64,000 nt of DNA from Myrica gale (lineage: Eukaryota; Streptophyta; Magnoliopsida; Fagales; Myricaceae), in the NCBI GenBank assembly GCA_963930655.1, contig OZ005599.1, forward strand, positions 19,917,224 to 19,981,223. Reading direction: 5' to 3'. Made by a program: the position numbers and the translations under genes. Each line of letters starts with the position of its first letter. Positions within the stretch are counted from its first letter, which is position 1. The notes under the pieces were generated by a model that had not been told where the DNA came from, searched no databases, and saw only the letters and a list, made by a program, of their open reading frames with translations. Below are positions 1-17,702 of this stretch, piece by piece.

Positions 1-4817
<4,817 letters not shown>

Positions 4818-5349
4818 TTCTTTAGCTAAGCCAATCCCTCCCACCTCGAAAATTCACTCTCATATGCACATGTTAATTTATTTCACCAACAATCGTAGAG
4901 TAACCATTTATCAGCTATCACCAAGCAGCATCGATTACGTAGGTGTCCAATGCATTCAATCTGCGATAAACAAGCAAAGCAACAAACTCCAATTAATGTC
5001 ATGAATCCAAATTCAATTACCACACAATATAATTTCCAAGTAATAGTAAGTAAAAAGCGCCCTGTGTTCCAGTCATACGAGAAGATCATAGTTTTCTAGG
5101 ACAGATGCACTGAGTGCGCCGCAAGCTCTCGGAGAACCAACAGGAAAATACGCACACAAATCATTGGCATGGAGGAAACCAACCAAAATTATTACAAGCT
5201 ACATCCTCAAAAACTCTTAGCTTAGTCAAATTCATAATCCTAGTTGCCTCAAAAAGTTACATTTACTTTTTCTTTTCCCGCATTACCACACAATACGGAA
5301 TTTCGAATGAGAAACTCCTAAACCCTGGGTTTCAGATAATATAACTCAC

Positions 5350-5530
5350 CGAAACAGAATCGGACGGTCAGGTGAGTAGGATTTGGGAATCAGAGAGAGA
5401 GAGGGGGAGAGACAGAGAGGGAGAATACCGTACGGACCGTATGATCAAAGCAGCGGAGAGAAACCCTAGTGGAAGAGAGACGGGAACAAAGAAGAGCCCG
5501 TAAATTACGGTGGTGAAGGAATTGCGGAGA
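5350..5530 (-). promoter_or_regulatory. Probable 5' untranslated exon and leader of the NDR kinase gene
   Basis: Reading minus, a good donor (TTTCG then GTGAGTTAT) ends an exon at 5350. A purine run on the plus strand near 5393-5425 is a CT-rich leader on the sense strand, as is common in plant 5' UTRs. The leader would splice to an acceptor just upstream of the coding start, near 4850. No coding sequence was recognised here. The transcription start was not located. Confidence 0.5.
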
Positions 5531-5844
5531 GTAGCACTATGTGTTGATGACGATTCTGGCGATGCCCCATTCGCTGCTGCGTGGTCTTTCCGCGTTGAAA
5601 GTTGGGACTCTTTGCTGTTCGCAGTTTGTGTTCCTTTTTCGATTTCTTTATTGCTGTTATCTTTTTTCTTTTGCTTTTTTTCCAAGTAACTTTATTGTTG
5701 TTATCGTTCTCTGTGGTTTTAGACTTATGCCTGAGAAGATCTCGAATACATTTCAATTTGTCGCGAGATTTCGCTGAATATGAGTTTAGAAATAACGAAG
5801 TAGTCAATCCACTCGGGTAGACCGGTGTTTGTTAAGCGTCTCAC

Positions 5845-6055
5845 TTGAGATTGTATGATTTAGGAAACAAAATTCGATCAAATTAGTGATTTTTTCCCCT
5901 AAGCGATCAAATTAGTGATTTAAGTGGAAGGTAATGGGTGTTGATTTATACACTACTCTTTAAAATAGATTGTATAATTTAAGAATAGGATTTTTAATTA
6001 AATTAGTGACTTAAGTGAAAAGTAGTGGCTGTTGATTCATACACTGATCTTTAGG
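5845..6055. repeat. Degenerate tandem duplication, about 100 bp per copy
   Basis: Two neighbouring stretches (about 5885-5963 and 5985-6055) share the run from 'attagtga.ttaagtg' through 'gttgatt.atacact'. They are divergent copies of one unit. No coding sequence is seen here. Confidence 0.6.
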
Positions 6056-6102
6056 TAAATATCATTACGTGTGAGTTCATTATACACGATATTAGTCTTA
6101 GA

Positions 6103-6258
6103 GGATCGTGTAGATGATTATTTTTCATAAATCTAATGGTCCACAATCGTTCGCGTCATTGCAAATAGTATTATAATTTTTACCGTTATAGTCATTTATT
6201 AGATGATATGGATGTGGACTATTAAATTTGTGGAAATGAATCATTTACATCCAATCGA
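6103..6258. mobile_element. Foldback MITE, about 155 bp
   Basis: The left arm (about 6103-6152) and right arm (about 6205-6258) are imperfect inverted copies around 'gtagatgatta..tttc.taaat.taatggtccaca'. No ORF. Flanking duplication not resolved. Confidence 0.5.
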
Positions 6259-6381
6259 ACTTATTCGAAAATGGGTCATTAATAGAAAATCTAGACAAAG
6301 ATAGACAACATATAGAACCTGCTGAGCTAAGAATTTAGGGATACAAATTCGGTCTTAAATAAATCATATATTTGTTATAAA

Positions 6382-6564
6382 GGGGTTGTTTGTTTACCAA
6401 AATTTTAGAAAATATTTTTAAATTTTTAAGAATGCTTTTAATATTGAAATTTATTGGGATTTGTGAAAAATTTGAAATGTATGTATAAAAGTTGAAAATT
6501 TTAAAATACATTTATTTGGTTGGAATTTTTGAGATCCCAAATTTTTGGAGAAACGAACATGTCC
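6382..6564. mobile_element. Possible hAT-type MITE
   Basis: The left end GGGGTTGTTTGTTT and the inverse of the right end (GGACATGTTCGTTT) resemble each other, and both run on into CCAAAATTT-like sequence. An 8-bp target duplication could not be confirmed. Confidence 0.35.
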
Positions 6565-6630
6565 AAAGTCAACTGATGTAGCACAATACTTTTGATAAAA
6601 TTTAAGAACCCAACAAGATATGGAAACGGA

Positions 6631-6855
6631 TAAATACAAAATCAGTCCATGTGCTATACACAAAAATCGTTTTAGTCCCTGTGATAAGAAAAACATCGAT
6701 TTAGTCCTTGTGATTCTATTTTCGTTTGTTATTGGTCTTCTATCAGTGACTGATTTTATCACTTTCTGAAATCACAAGGTTTAAATCGATGTTTTTCATA
6801 TCACATGGAAATCAATTTTTACGTATAGGACATAGACCAATTTTACATTTATCTC
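6631..6855. mobile_element. Foldback MITE, about 225 bp
   Basis: Long inverted arms share 'aaaaacatcgattta' near the centre and 'atgt.ctatac' further out. The centre carries only a short spacer. The long-terminal-inverted-repeat architecture suggests a Mutator-like MITE. The ORF over it is an artefact. Confidence 0.65.
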
Positions 6856-7751
6856 TTATGGGAAGTATACAAATATTTGAAAATACGGAAAACGACGCGG
6901 GATTGACGGACGAGAAATTGCAGCTAAAACACGCTAATTTAATGGGACAATAAAGAATGAGCTGTGGACCACTAGGGATATAGACCCAGTGGGAGAACTT
7001 TGTCAAGAATAATGCCTAAACACTGACTTTTACTCCCAACAAATTATTCAAAGCCTTGATGTCCGCCTGAGATACAGCGCCGCATGCCCGCCACGTGTCT
7101 CCCACAACGCTCAGATCACCTCTCTGTTCCTTCCGCGTGACCGTCCAGTGATATGGTACCACGTTTATGGGGGAAATTCAAATTCTTGGCAATCTTAAAG
7201 TGCATAAATTGGAAGGAATTATTAATAGCAAACAAACTCCGAACACCCCGGGGCCCACCTCCCGCAATTTAATAGATGAATTTTCTGTTATGATTAATTA
7301 TTTTTAATTATTTTGATCTAAAATGATATTGATCTTATAATTGAGGATCACAAAGTAAAATTTTTCATTAGATTGATTTTTTTTTTCTAAGTTTTCATAG
7401 GATCGATTATTTTTTAAAGGATTAGATATGTTATATGATGGATGCAATATAAAAAATAAAACTGGAATAAAAAAAACTGTTTAAGGAGTTTGAATCTTAA
7501 AATGGTCTTGACATGATTTTTAAACAAAAATGTTGAATATTTTTATGTTCTAAATTATGTTTAACCAATATTGTCTCGTTTAGACTTCTCTCCTTGAGTT
7601 ACTTTTAATGGTCTGTCCTATTATTTTTTAGCAATATTTTTTTATGTTATCAAAATCCAATTCTTAAGCGCACGAAGGTTTAAACGCATCAGTATTAAAT
7701 TAAATAATGGAAGTTTTTCTAATTCCAAGGATGATAAGAGTATTCTTTTTT

Positions 7752-8096
7752 GGTTAAATACATTTTTTTGTCTATCGGTTTTGACATTTTGTATTCTAAA
7801 TAAGTAATTTCGTTATATTTTATACTATAATTTCATTCACTTTATACTCTTCAATGTTAATTTAGACAGAAATTAATATCTCAGACTGTGAAATGATGAA
7901 TTATCTTCTCATTTTGTTTGAATCATGATATTTTTTAGGATGAAATAGTCATTTTAGTGACAAATAATACTAATTTCTGTCCAAATTAACTGTAGAGAGT
8001 GCAAAATTTACAAAATTCGTAATTGATGAGTGAAATATAACGAAATTGATAGTTTAAAAATCTCAAAATTGATGGACGAAAAATGTATTTTAAAAA
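7752..8096. mobile_element. Foldback MITE, about 345 bp
   Basis: The left arm begins ggttaaatacattttt and the right arm ends aaaaatgtatttta. The arms also share inverted 'atttcgttatattt' and a central 'aatttctgtc.aaattaac' pair. No coding content. Confidence 0.65.
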
Positions 8097-10022
8097 AAAA
8101 TTAACGAAAAGACCATCCTCTTGATGATTTAGGCAATATTTCCATCCTCTCTACTGTACATAAGCCAACAACATACGTTTTGTTATTCAAATTAGTCCCT
8201 ATTATACAGGTCTGATCACCAGCTGGCCAGCAAACCTTATAAAACATTAGGTTTACTTTTAAACAAAGTTAATAGTTAATTGCTTAATGCACTGTTGAAC
8301 CTTGAAGTATGGTTCTTTCTGAGTATGAGTTACGACTGCAAAATGACCCATGCTAAGGGGTATAACCTTTGGAATAGTATGCCCCACAAAACAGGCAACT
8401 TGGAGAGACTTGGTTCCCCCACAACTAGGGCACCATGAATATGGATCGATATATATCATTCGATTATTCAGAAAAAGAACAGAACGGATAAGTCATACAA
8501 AATAAAAGAAAACCATTTTGGCAAATGTTGCATGCACTCTTCGTTTCGGACGGATGTGGGATGCACTAAGTATTTGTAATATTCAACACCAGCTAATTCC
8601 AAATTCCCACTCCTATAGTGTCTAGCTAGCGTGGCATTCGTTTCTGGTTAACTTAAGGATATATGCGGTAGCTTATCACACATGGGGCTGATTGAATAGC
8701 AAAAAGACAGGAGATAGCACATGTTGCTCTCGGAAGAAAAGTTTACATTCGTACACCTATAAAGAAAACAGCGAAGGAGGAGGAGGAGGAGGACAGATGA
8801 GGATCTCTGTGTTGATAAAAGTCGAGGGCTCAATTATACGGGTCCAATTTGTCCCCCTCATGAATGATCAAGTGCAAGCTGCCTGCAGCAATATCTAGAT
8901 GTCGGCAGAGATATTGTATGGACATGAATGTCAAGAAAACTACTAGCAACAGGACCCGCAAAAGATGCCACCAGTACTTGTACTCTTCTCTTGGTGTTTT
9001 GGCAAGTTTAGAATAGTCCCCCACAGGCAAGCACTACAACAGATTTAACTTTAGAGACGAAAGTGTCAGTGGCGAAACTCCTTTCTCCGTTGAAAGTCAC
9101 GTATCAGCGATGACATAGATTTTCCGTCGCTAATAAAGCAAACAAAAACTTTTCAGCGACGAACACAAAAACTCGTCGCCAAAACCCTCGTCCAAACCGC
9201 ACCTACTTGTTCCAACGGATAGCAAGAGCCATTAAATTAATTAAAAAGTGGCCAAAACTTGTTCGAGCGACTATCACAGTTCGAACGATATTCAGCGACG
9301 CTTTAACGAATTCTGTTTGCAAATAATTTAGTCGTTATTGGTAAGAATTGTTAAGTGACGAAAAATTGTCGTCGCAAAATTAAATTATTCGTTCGAACTC
9401 ACAAGTTGGATTGAACACAATGTTTTAGCAACGCCATGTTCATATCATCGCTGTATAGAATCATCTGCGATGATATGCAGTCGTCGTAGAATATTTGTAA
9501 ACATTCGTTCGATCAGGCATTTATGGTGCGAACGAGATTGACAGTTGGGTGCTATTGATTCGTTTTTGAGTGACGCGTCGCAGGCAACGTCTATTTGTTG
9601 CCTGCAACGCCTGAACCGGTTCGAACTAAACGTCTCGTTCGAAGGAGAGTTGGCGGATGTCCGATTTTAATTGTTTGGTGAGTGAGGAGTCGCAGGCAAC
9701 GTTTCCTCGTTGCCTGCAGTGCCTGAAACAGTCCGAACGAATGTGTTCATTCGAACACATTGTGATAGATGCGTGATTTTAATTGGTTGGTGTGTGAGGC
9801 GTCGCAGGCAACGTCAACGCCTGAACCTATTCGAACAAGAGTATGTTGTTTGAACATGTGTCGTTGGATTCAGCAACATGTTAATTGTGGACCCGCTGAT
9901 TTGTGGCACCTGTTCAATGTTCGTGTGAACAAGTATAGGGAGTTCGAACGACAGCCAACAGATGAAAGTCACATTGCATGTCTTAGTAAGCTTTGTTGTT
10001 TGTTTTTTTAAGGGTGAGAAAG

Positions 10023-12920
10023 ATGGATAAGAGTTGGATGAATGAAACGAATCGATTCGGGAAGAGGTATTTAGAAGGGGTAAAACAGTTCATGATTATG
10101 GCACGTGGATGTGTGGATGACAATAATGAGATTAGGTACCCTTGTCGACGATGTATGAATGTATACTTTCAAGAAGTGGAGAAAGTTGGGGATCATTTGA
10201 TTGTGGATGAGATTGATAAAATTTATACTAAATGGGTGTTTAATGGTGAACTATATGATGAGTTGAGGCATGCTGATGATATTGTAGATGATAGCAATGA
10301 GGATAAAGTGAATGATGTTCACGAAAGTTGTTTATTTCAAAGATGACGGCTGGGGACATGAGATGGCATAGAGAAAAACGGATCCTGGATGAAGATAATA
10401 TGAGACATCCTGCAGACTCGTAGGCGTGGAAAGATTTCAACAAGGAACATAAATGGTTTGGACGGGAAGCTCGTAATGTTCGTCTTGGTTTAGCCGCCGA
10501 TGGATTTAATTCATTTGGCAACATGCGTACAAGTTATAGCATGTGGCCAGTGGTGCTTATGCCATACAATTTGTCACCTTGGAAGTGCATGAATGATCCA
10601 TTCTTTATGATGACGTTACTTATTCCCAGACCAAGATCTCCAGGAAATGATATTGATATTTACTTACAACCTTTGGTGGAAGAGTTGAAAATATTATGGC
10701 TCAAAGGTATTCGTACATTTGATGCGATAACATCTAGTTATTTTCAAATGCATGCAACAGTGATGTAGACTATTAATGATTTTCCAGCATATGGTAATTT
10801 ATCTGGGTGGAGTACGAAGGGAAAATTGACATGCCCGACATGTAACCAATCTACTGCTTCGAAATATCTATCACACGGTAAGATATGCTACATGGGTCAT
10901 CGTCACTATTTACCAATGGATCACAGTTGGAGGAAGAATCGAACAATGTTTGATGGTGAAGAAGAGTATGGGCTACCACCAAATGAATTGTCAGGTGATG
11001 ATATATTAATGCAGTTGACGAAGGTAAGACAAATACAATTTAGTAAAGCTTTGAAGAAGAGAAAACATAATGAGGAGGACTTGAATTGGACAAAGAAGAG
11101 TATATTTTTTTAGTTACCATACTGGTCCACTTTGAAAGTGCGTCATAATTTGAATGTTATGTAGATAGAGAAAAATATATGCGAGAATATTCTCGGGACA
11201 TTGTTGAATATCGAGGGTAAGACGAAAGATACAATCAACTATCGAAAAGATTTAGCTAAGATGAAGGTGAAGAGGGATTTACATCTACAACCTCGTGGTC
11301 ATTCCTATGTTATGCCGCATGCATGTTATACCTTAACAAAGAAAGAGAGGGTTGAATTTTGTAATTGGATAAGAAATGTAAAGTTCTCATATGGGTATGC
11401 TTCTAATATCTCTCGTTGTGTAAAAGAGAAGGAAGGTAAATTCATTGGAATGAAAAGCCACGATTGTCACGTAGTTCTACAATGTCTACTTCTAGTTGCA
11501 ATTCGTGGTTATTTGAGCAAAGATGTTCGTTTTTTCAGGGATTTATGTTCACGTACATTGAATATTGATTTCTTGAGGCGTTTAGACGAAGATATTGGCA
11601 TGATCCTATGTAAGTTGGAGATAATATTTCCACCTTCATTCTTTGATGTAATGGTTCATTTGGCTGTGCACCTTCCTTATGAAGCTATCCTCGCTGGCCC
11701 AGTACAATGTAGGTGGATGTATCCGATGGAGCGGTTTTTGGGGAGAATTAAACGGTTTGCACGCATAAAACAGGCGCAAAGGGGTCAATCGCTTAGGCAT
11801 ATGTGGATTACGAGTGTCTGACGTTATGTTCTATGTATCTTGGTGGTGTTGAGACATGTTTTTACAGATGAGACAAAAATATTGTTGGGGGAAATGAGCA
11901 TATGACGTGTGATATACTTTTTCACAAGATGTCAGGCCATTAGGAGTTAAAGTAGTGTATAATTTGTTGGGAGCAGAGTTCAGAAAAGCAAGATGATACA
12001 TGTTGAACAAATGCTCTGAGATTGATGCATACCTGAAGTAAGTTTTCAATTACATTTCATATTGGTATTTTTCATTTTGAATTTCATTTCGTACATTTTT
12101 TATTTATTAATGGTATAACTTTAGTAAGCATATTGACATTCTAAAGAGACAAAGTTCGGGAAATGTCGAGAGTCAGCATGAAGAAGAATTTTCAGAGTGG
12201 TTCAAGAAACGTGTATGGATTTTATATTAAGGATACATTTATTTCATTTACATTGATATCATTTCGTAGGATTTGTTTGTCATGTACTTATGATAATGTT
12301 TTGATTTCATGTTTATAGATTAACAACTTGAGTGATGAAAATCCTTCGAATGTGCATGATGATTTATATGCATTAGCATGTGGTCCTGATGAACGTGCTG
12401 AACGATACTCTGGATGTATCATTGGATGGGTTAGGTATCACACTACGGACAGAGAATAATGTTGTAAAACTCAAAATGGTAGAGTGGTTGTTCCGGGAGA
12501 TCACGATGGGAAAGATATTGATTTTTACATTGTGGTATTAGATACCTTGGCGTTACTCTATTTACGAGGGAATGTCGTATACTTATTCAAGTGTGATTAG
12601 TAGGATGTGAAAAAATAGAATGTGGGTATACACACAGATTCACATTTCACAAGTGTGAACACATTTCGCAAATGGTACCAAAATGATTCATTCATACTTT
12701 GTAGTCAAGCTAATCAAGTGTTTTATTTACCTGACACTGGATTTGATGGTATCTAGCGGGTGGTTCAAAAAATTGGTCATAGGAACATTTATGACATTCC
12801 TGAAGGGATAAATAGTGGTTACAAAGAGATTGAAAAGGCAATACCAAATGAAGCATATCAAGAAACTGAGTCATTTCAACTATTTGTAGATTTCGGAGAT
12901 TATGATTTGATCTCATTGCA
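10023..12920 (+). pseudogene. TNP2-like CACTA transposase pseudogene
   Basis: The start MDKSWM at 10023 opens a transposase-associated domain (PF13963 type) with a CRRC motif (C-X2-C), read to 10346. The TNP2/Transposase_21 core follows (about 10340-11110): first MRWH and NVRLGLAADGFNSFGNM, then SYSMWPVVLMPYNL, PRSPGNDIDIYLQPL, a CPTC pair and a HRHYLPMDH block. A DUF4218-like block (VQCRWMYPMERFLGRIKR) lies at 11,201-11,821, and a DUF4216-like tail near 12,760-12,920. In the intact family this protein cuts and pastes the element by recognising its ends. Stops at 10422 (TAG), 10766 and 11111 and frame changes near 10346 and 12,000-12,600 show it is dead. Introns may explain part of the last gap. 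Confidence 0.88.
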
Positions 12921-13329
12921 TAGAAATTATGTTGAGCCCGAAACTGTAGATGCTTCGATCGAAGTAGAGGAAATTGTTGAAGAAGCCGACATTTATAGAT
13001 GATGAAAATGAAGAGGAAGAAGTCACCACCGATGAGAAAGAAAGTTTGTCGATTTCTACTGATGATGGCACGTCCGCCGATGATACGTGGAAAACATCAG
13101 TGATCCACTCCTACCCCTTCATCAGACCATGTGGAGACTTCCCAACATACGAAGTTTACCCCAGGTACAACGCCTAGGGTGTCGGGTGAAACACTTTTAA
13201 GCAGTCCTCCTCTGGCACAAAGTAGTGTGGCCTGTAAGTTCTTTAAACTCTATACTACTTTTAGGTAGATTGATTTTGACTATGCATTCACGTAGGTTTT
13301 AATCTTCTAACTCACTTGTATTATATTTG

Positions 13330-14586
13330 CAGCAACTACACCTGCCAGACGAGGGCGTGGAAAGTCGAGAGAAGTAACTATTGCCAAAGTGTGAGGGAGC
13401 GATAAAATACCAGTCAGTATCCACGATGGGCACCGAGGCATAGATGATGATGAATCTAGTCATCTTGCGACATTATTGGAACACTTGTTCGAATGCATGC
13501 TCCATTTGGTACGCCGACCTGGGCAAAGGTTCCGAATTCTGTAAAAGAATATATCAAGGAGTGTATATTGGTATGTATCTAACTGTTTAATTACACCGCC
13601 CTTATATGTTACTAATTTATTTTTATGTTCTTTGTACAGGATGACTTCGAGCTCAATTATGATCAATAGAAAAGATAGAGAAACTGTAAATTCTATAATG
13701 AATATGGGTTTCAAAAATACAAGGCGAAACTACACAAATTTTAAGAAGTTCGGGAGTAAGGATGAAGCATTGCTAAAGAAAACTGGATTGCATGCTATGA
13801 GCTATTCTCCCAACTGAGGTAATCATTTCATGAAAATCAACGATATTTTTTTAATGATAAGCAGATTATGGATGTTATTGCATTTGCAGGAGCGTAGTCG
13901 AATTAACACCAATAATAGATCGAAATTGAAGGTGCACCACACTGGTGGTTGTAGATCATTTGTTTGGCATAGAAAAAAAAATTGGTAAGTATATTAAATA
14001 ATTATTGCCAAATTTTAATTTCATAGATATGCTAAATGTTCTTTCTTTTGACCTATGAATTGTGCAACAAGACCCCGAGAGTGGAACACAAACTACTGCA
14101 GATTTATACAGTAAGACTTATCATAAAAAAATGGTGAAGGGTGGTTGTCTAATGTTGCAAGAGACAATTGTGTAAGTAAAGTTTTTAATATTATTTTGAA
14201 AGATTTAGTCTATTTATGTTAATACAATCCATAATTTAGTTTTATTATTGTAAGAGAAGATGATAGATATCCAATCTCAATCAACTATAGAGTTAGGAGT
14301 ACCAAAAGACGTTGACATTTTTACTCAAGTCCTAGAGAAAAGATCTGGCTATGTGAGAGGTTTGGGTCGCTCGGTGAAGCCTATTGTTGCCTCATCCTCT
14401 ATTGTGTCCATACAAAGGGATCTCGAGCTGGTTCGTGAGTTAGAGGCAGCTAAAGCTACAATAGAAGAGCTGAAGTCAAGGCAGAACGAGTATGATAACC
14501 TAAAAAATCAACAAGCAGAAATGCAAGAGGCACAGAGGCAAATTCAAGAGAAACTTCAATTACTTAAGGCACAATTTGCACAATGA
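13330..14586 (+). pseudogene. Second CACTA gene (TNPA/Ptta-like), degenerate
   Basis: Pieces between 13,330 and 14,586 fit the plant En/Spm second-gene layout. A basic segment at 13,632-13,817 contains NMGFKNTRRNYTNFKKFGSK. An exon at 14,260-14,586 contains FTQVLEKRSGYVRGLGRSVKP, followed by a coiled coil rich in E, Q, K and R (about residues 50-108) and a TGA stop at 14584. Spacers between the pieces look like introns. The related protein binds subterminal repeats in En/Spm. I cannot fix the first exon. An acidic stretch at 12,974-13,177 may belong to the preceding gene or to this one. Confidence 0.6.
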
Positions 14587-14654
14587 AATTCGTAGGCAGG
14601 ACTTCATTGGCAAATTATAAGATTTTGAGGGTTTTGGTATTGTTTTTTCGTATC

Positions 14655-14855
14655 GTTCATAGTTTTGGATTGAGATTTTGAATGTTGGAACAATTTATTG
14701 AATTTGAACTTATGTTAACTAGATACACTTGTTTTTTGCAATATCATGATATTGTTCATAGTTTTGGATTAAGTTTTTGAATGTTGGAACAATTTATTAT
14801 ATTTGAATTTATGTTAGCTAGATACACTTGTTTTCCAATATCATGACTTGTATAA
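14655..14855. repeat. 99-bp tandem duplication inside CACTA-1
   Basis: The block starting gttcatagttttggatt at 14655 is repeated from 14754 with few changes, through 'aatgttggaacaatttatt' and 'agatacacttgtttt'. It lies in the 3' flank of the second transposon gene. Confidence 0.8.
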
Positions 14856-15669
14856 CTTTGGTATTTTTTTATTCATCTTACACTAGTGTATTTAGATATT
14901 TGTAATTTAAGAATGATTTTAGATATAGATATTGTGTTGGTTGAGAGATTGCTCCAATATTTGTTGTAATTTGAGAATATCAGGTGTTCTTTGGAGTTTC
15001 TGTAAAAAGATAACACTTTCAAACAACATATCGAACGGGTAACTCGTTCAAACCAACCGTACCCGTTCGAACTACTTTACTTTCCGCAACAAAATTATTT
15101 CGTTGCTAACTTTAAAAAACACACACGAAAATCATGTTCGAACAACAAAGACCTGTTCGAACACTCGTCATGTTCGAACAAAACTTCCTCTTCGAACCAA
15201 ATGACTTATCAGTTACGAAAATTCTTTCATTGCCAATATGATCACCAATTCTCCTTCGACCCAAGGTTACAATTCGAACAAACTTTGTGACGAATTAAAA
15301 GATCATTGTTGAATCTCTCAATGGTAATTGCAATGGCAATATTCGTCACAAATATGTCCGTTCGAATAGGGCGCTTCGGTCGAACGCAATTCAGCGACAA
15401 CATTACGACAATGTCGTCGCTAAAAGTGAAATTTTTGTGGTTTGCAATGGACTTTCAACGAGGAAAATAGATTTTAGCGATGAAGATCATATCCCATCAG
15501 CTGCAAATTTCTTCTTCGTTGAAAGTAACATTTTCATCAACGAAAAATGGATTAGCCGCTGCAAGTTTTTTTTTTGCGTCGGTTGTTGCATTTCGTAGCT
15601 GATTTCAGCGACGAAAACCCTATCTTCAGTGTCAAAAAGTTTCGCCACTGAAGATGAATTGTAGTGAAG

Positions 15670-16244
15670 AGAATAAACGTACGCCCACTGGGCAGAACTA
15701 GAGTTTAGATAAAGAGTGTTGATTGTTTATGTTGAGCTGACTATGAAACGATCGAAAGAGTGCTAGTTACGTCTTAGCTTCGACTTCAAAAGAACTAGTT
15801 AATGTTATTTTTAAAACTCGAAATTCTTATAAGTCTTAAATTTTTCTTTCTCCCACCTCATGTGAGATTGGAGTATCAAAGACTGGATATGTTTGGAACT
15901 TATACGTATCGAGTTTCAACTGCACGATTCTATGTTTTCTTGTTTCAAAGGATCAAAAGACTCGCGACAACTATAATTTTTTAGATCCTTGGTGATAAAT
16001 AAGCACACCTTTCGGCAAGAGTTCGAACCTAAATTAGAAAGCGCCTCCATCTAGGGTAGTTCTTTATAATTAAATTAATAGCGTACTAGAGTACTTAAGA
16101 GAAAAACCAGATATAATAAGAATCAAACACATATTAACCACTACTACTAAGTTAATTCACGCTACCGAAACCTATTAAAAATATTAATAAATATTGTTGA
16201 GAATTTTATCTATATAACTTATACTGACAACACATTTAAACAAG
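15670..16244. other. Spacer between two CACTA elements, no gene seen
   Basis: AT-rich sequence without recognisable ORF, repeat ends or RNA gene. The short ORF at 15802-15984 has no domain. Confidence 0.6.
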
Positions 16245-17324
16245 CACAACAAGAAATATAGCTTTATGTTACAAAATTTTGGGTGTCAAACCAAATTCTT
16301 TCACCTAAAGTGAACTTTCCCCGACAAAATATTTGTTCAGTTGCCCAAAACCATCCAGGAACGCCAAAACTATTCGGACATGTCAAAATCATGTTCGGAC
16401 GTATATCTGGTGTGACGACATACACGCATCGCGAATGAGTGACGATAAAAATAGTTACAAAAACAAAATTTTAAATCTTCGTAACTAAGTGACCATTAGA
16501 ATCGTCACAATTTTTACAATACCGTCTGAACTCTTTTTATACAACGTCCACACGAACATCACCTAACGAATAATAATCGTCAGCATATAGTGACAAATTA
16601 AAAATCTTCACGAACACTCAATCCAGTCCAGACGTAATCAACAACGTTCCAACGAAAAAAATAACAGCGTCCTAACGGTACAAAAAAGGTTCGAGGTATG
16701 AACGCTTCTTCCGTGAATCGTATGGTTCCACGTTGCAAAACTTCAGACACGTGACATCACAACCGTCCGGACCAAGAAATATCGTCCACACGGTATAAGT
16801 TCTAGAACCTTTTCAAATCTGGCATATTTAATAACGTTAAATTTGTTTGGCCCACATGTGAATATAACTTCTGAGAAGCGTCCAAACTATAATTAAATAC
16901 GTTCGGATGCTTCCTAAACACATAAACCCACCAGACTTTGTCAAAATCACAAACTCACTCTCTTCTCTCAAACTTTTATCTCAAAAGTTTTCACTACTTG
17001 TTTGAGATCTCTCAAAAGAACTTCAGGTAAAACTTTCTTCATGAATTTGCTTCTTAATTTCATGCATTTCTATTCAATATCATCCGTTTTTTAGTTTTGT
17101 TGTGTTGTTTGCGTCCATCAAATTACGCTGCTTTGTTTGTGTTCATCAAAAACCCGTTCGGATGTGGTTTTAAACCTTCCGAAAGTTTTTTAATCCCTCT
17201 GGATGTTTTCTATTATGCTCGGACGATCGTTTTAAGTTCGGACCTCCTAAAATTTAAACAATGCAGTTTGATGTTTGTGCGAACGATTTATGCTTATGTT
17301 CGGACGATTTTTGCTAGGTTGAAT

Positions 17325-17702
17325 ATGGAACGCTCCTGGAGAAGTATCACCAATGTCGGGGGGACAAACAGACGCCTTTTTAGCGAAGTTAAAGGAGAGT
17401 ATTCGGGTGATAATGCAGTCAACGCATTCATTGTGCATGGAGCTCCAATGTCGCTTGACCGGTCTGGAGACCAAACTTGCTCAACGGATAGAGCTCTGAC
17501 GGAAGAGCTGAATATTATGCGGATGAAACTGTTATATGTGAAAGAACAATTATCTCAATTGTCCCAGTCTATTCGTATCATTCCGATACAGCTGTAGGCA
17601 CTCGTCAGAAGGGGGGTTAATATGGAGGAGCATTTGGCGCATATTCGTGATGCCCTCGAACAAGATATAGACGAGCCAGAGGTAGCTCATGATTTTGACT
17701 AG
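17325..17702 (+). pseudogene. ORF A of CACTA-2, small helical protein, broken by a stop
   Basis: The ATG at 17325 opens a reading frame of about 125 codons ending in DFD then TAG at 17700. An in-frame TAG at 17595 sits where the copy at 49.2 kb reads CAG. The middle part, with ELNIMRMKLLYVKEQLSQLSQS, has a heptad-like pattern suggesting a coiled coil. A near-identical protein is encoded in the inverted copy (49,365-49,027), so this was a conserved transposon ORF. I recognise no catalytic domain. Role unknown; a DNA- or protein-binding accessory is a guess. Confidence 0.6.

Larger units (their letters stand above)
5531..9028. other. Intergenic region left of CACTA-1, no gene recognised
   Basis: AT-rich spacer holding the tandem duplication and foldback elements listed separately. 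A GC-richer patch near 7060-7150 contains one CCACGTGTC G-box-like site but no ORF I can support. Short ORFs at 8259-9030 have no recognisable domain. Confidence 0.6.
9032..15666 (+). mobile_element. CACTA (En/Spm) transposon CACTA-1, near complete but decayed
   Basis: It begins CACTACAACAG at 9032 and ends TTGTAGTG at 15666. Both ends are followed inward by a second shared block (AGTGGCGAAAC inverted). A 3-bp duplication AAG flanks it (9029-9031 and 15667-15669). The subterminal 700-900 bp at each end are dense in TTCGAAC/GTTCGAA and CGTCGC-type motifs, as expected of transposase-binding subterminal repeats. Inside are two plus-strand gene remnants in CACTA order: a TNP2-like transposase (10,023-12,920) and a second gene ending in a coiled coil (to 14,586). 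The genes are broken, so the element is not autonomous now. Confidence 0.93.
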
